Below, one piece after another: positions 62,001-64,000 of a stretch of 64,000 nt of DNA. Made by a program: the position numbers and the translations under genes. The notes beneath the pieces were generated by a model. That model did not search any database. It saw only the letters and a program-made list of their open reading frames with translations, and was not told the origin of the DNA. Position 1 is the stretch's first letter, and each line of letters opens with the position of its first letter. Origin of the DNA: Colletes latitarsis (lineage: Eukaryota; Arthropoda; Insecta; Hymenoptera; Colletidae); NCBI RefSeq assembly GCF_051014445.1, contig NC_135136.1:40248001-40312000 (forward strand). Reading direction: 5' to 3'.

Positions 62001-64000
62001 AATTTGTAGTCTCGCACAAGCTGTACACAAATATGTTCGAGTTCTGCAACGAAAAACGGAAAATTAAGAATAATTTACGATATGAATGCGCGTTCTTCTA
62101 GATGTAAATCATTAAAATCGAAAGGCCCTTAAAATCGAAGTTTACGGTGACCAATGCCAAGGTGGTGTCGAGAAATACTGAAGATCTCTCGAGGAACGCT
62201 GCAGCCGCGAACTTGCGAACGACCTTGTAGCCGGAGAAAGTAACCGAGCTCATGTAGACGGAAGTCTAAGACTAAGTCTAAGCCTAAGCAAAAACCGACA
62301 CAGCAGCCAAAGTAACGATCGCCGTTTTCAGCGTAGTCAGAACAACCATGGAAGCTGAAGAAGAGGTCGTCATCGTGGAAGGTGTGAAACTGAGAGCTAT
62401 TGCTTTGACAATAACCGCCCGCACGACCTACCTACGACCTCCGCTTCGCGCGGAACACAAGTCTTTGTAGCGGAGGCCATGGAAATCGCGGAGGCGACAG
62501 TAAAAAAAGTTACGTGGGCACGACAATGATCAAAGTATAGCGAAATATCCGTATCCGCGATTTGTTATATGTTGATCACATATCCGAACAACTCAATAGT
62601 TACTAGCGTTGTGTGAGTCATATCGTAGCATGCAAATGTAACGGCCCAAAAACTTTGTGGTTTGTACTCAACGAGGGTATTGCTTAATAGATCACTCGAA
62701 ACTGACTTCATTAAACTACCATATACAACGTTCTATCAAGTATACCTATCTTGAAACACGAGGAACACGGACCTGCTGAAGTGGTGTCCGACGAAGCACG
62801 AGGAATGCGACTAACCGAGTCTAACCGAGCGAGGCGACGAAGTTAGGGCAAGTTCAACCGTGATACGCATGCGTTTTCGAACCAACGAATATCCTAGAAT
62901 TGGAAGAAGCAGTCGTTAACAGGATAATAAAATCGATTTACGTACAAATCATAATTGTAAGGATGACAAACTCTTGCAGCAAATGAATGCGCGTTTACCT
63001 TTTTCTTCCCCGTACCTTTCTCTTTGCCCTACCAGACATAAAGTCATCACCACATGGAGATGAAAGGTAGTCTGGCACGCAGCTAAACGTTAACGCTCTC
63101 GGTTACGCGTTGTTTAAACTTACTACTGTATATGCACAATACAAATTATGCACACCAAACCTGAAACAGCTTTAAAAGAAACGTTTACCTTTGGAATTGA
63201 TACAAAAATGAATTGTCTATTTTCCATATATTCGGATATATGACAGACTTTAACGTTTAAAATAACCCGAACTTGTTCCTAACTAATGATTCAAAAGGTT
63301 ACAAACGCTTCGCTTGGGATAAGGATGCCAGTGGGCAACTTTCCCTTTCTTCTTCACTTTCCTACTGCATGATTTTACTGTACGATACCGTTGGATAATT
63401 TCATCTTGCTAATTAGATTCCAGACGAATAAAATATAACCATGCAAGTGTTGCAAAGCTATCCGACACTATTGCGTTTGAAGATACTTATGTACAGGTTG
63501 ATCAAGAATTAGGTGATCTTTAAGAATGTATTTTACGTATTATAATAGAAGTAGTTAGGAACACTAATTATTTACGGTAGAGTTTTGCGAAAGTGCCTAG
63601 AAAGTTCTTAGAAGTTTGATTTTAGTACAAGTATTAACTCTTCCTTCCTCCTGGTACAATCATAGGTTGACTTATCTGATTACGATGGACGAACAAAGAA
63701 GATGGTAATAAAACTTGTATATCTAAGCTTTTATAAAAATTTACGTCCTATTTTTGCACTGTAACTGTATATTTATCTCTGCATCTTCGTATAACGTATT
63801 TAATCTATCTTGATTATATAAACTGATTCATGAAAATGATTCGTATATTGTGTGCAACTCTGGTGCAACGGAACCATATTGTTATTACTGTAAGGTAATT
63901 ACCGAACGGTATCATTAAAGTTTCTCGAAAATTCGATCATAATCGTATTGCATGAACTTATTACGCAAACGTTATTAACCGTAAGACGTTCAACCTTAAT
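59096..64000. other. Right-hand region with GC-richer patches, no confident gene
   Basis: GC-richer stretches at about 59340-59640, 60840-61260 and 62150-62520 alternate with AT-rich DNA. The open frames in them (59411-59614, 60866-61135, 61101-61370) overlap on opposite strands and show no family features. The region may be a large intron or the upstream part of a gene outside the window. Confidence 0.4.
62348..62470 (+). CDS. Possible first coding exon or short ORF
   Basis: An ATG in a favourable context (AACAACCATGG) opens a 40-codon frame beginning MEAEEEVVIVEGVKLRAIAL. A possible donor, GAAG/GTGTGA, at 62380-62382 would make it a short first exon instead. It follows an AAGTCTA-type short repeat at about 62262-62290. 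No family is recognisable, and continuation outside the window cannot be seen. Confidence 0.2.
   Translation: MEAEEEVVIVEGVKLRAIALTITARTTYLRPPLRAEHKSL

Overview
The window reads as nuclear DNA of an insect, most likely a hymenopteran (bee, wasp or ant). It is AT-rich, with GC-richer blocks at both ends and in the first gene. Genes are split by many short GT-AG introns, and every confident protein is a conserved animal family. The species cannot be fixed from the sequence alone. I rebuilt nine multi-exon genes by checking each splice site and reading frame by hand; all nine are open from start to stop.

Layout. 1-4959: GC-richer sequence upstream of the first gene, with one plausible upstream ORF. 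4960-12544 (+): ANKRD50-like NTPase/ankyrin protein with a probable PDZ ligand at its C-terminus and an 0.9-kb TIR element in one intron. 14496-16769 (+): SLC1 excitatory amino acid transporter. 17310-18935: giant imperfect palindrome. 21241-25937 (+): RBM26/27 (swm). 26249-28401: transposon relic with long terminal inverted repeats. 29737-31311 (-): SLC10A7. 32493-32900: palindromic array of an 84-bp unit, followed by minisatellite and 144-bp tandem repeats to about 34165. 37073-39855 (-): Wee1 kinase. 41512-42690 (+): prenylated Rab acceptor PRA1. 43930-48488 (+): anoctamin/TMEM16. 50258-52630 (+): SAM50. 53211-55989 (+): a small Cys-rich ORF ending 7 nt before a PPP1R15 (GADD34/CReP) coding region. 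56-64 kb: mostly non-coding as far as I can see, with GC-rich patches and one possible first exon.

The genes do not form one pathway. They are mainly housekeeping: endosomal sorting (ANKRD50), membrane transport (SLC1, SLC10A7, anoctamin), RNA binding (swm), cell-cycle control (Wee1), Rab and membrane traffic (PRA1), mitochondrial outer-membrane assembly (SAM50) and the integrated stress response (PPP1R15). The most unusual items are the tandem-ORF arrangement upstream of PPP1R15, the three palindromic or long-inverted-repeat elements, a dispersed repeat family present at four places, a GC-AG intron in SAM50, and an isoleucine in place of a substrate-contact threonine in the amino acid transporter.
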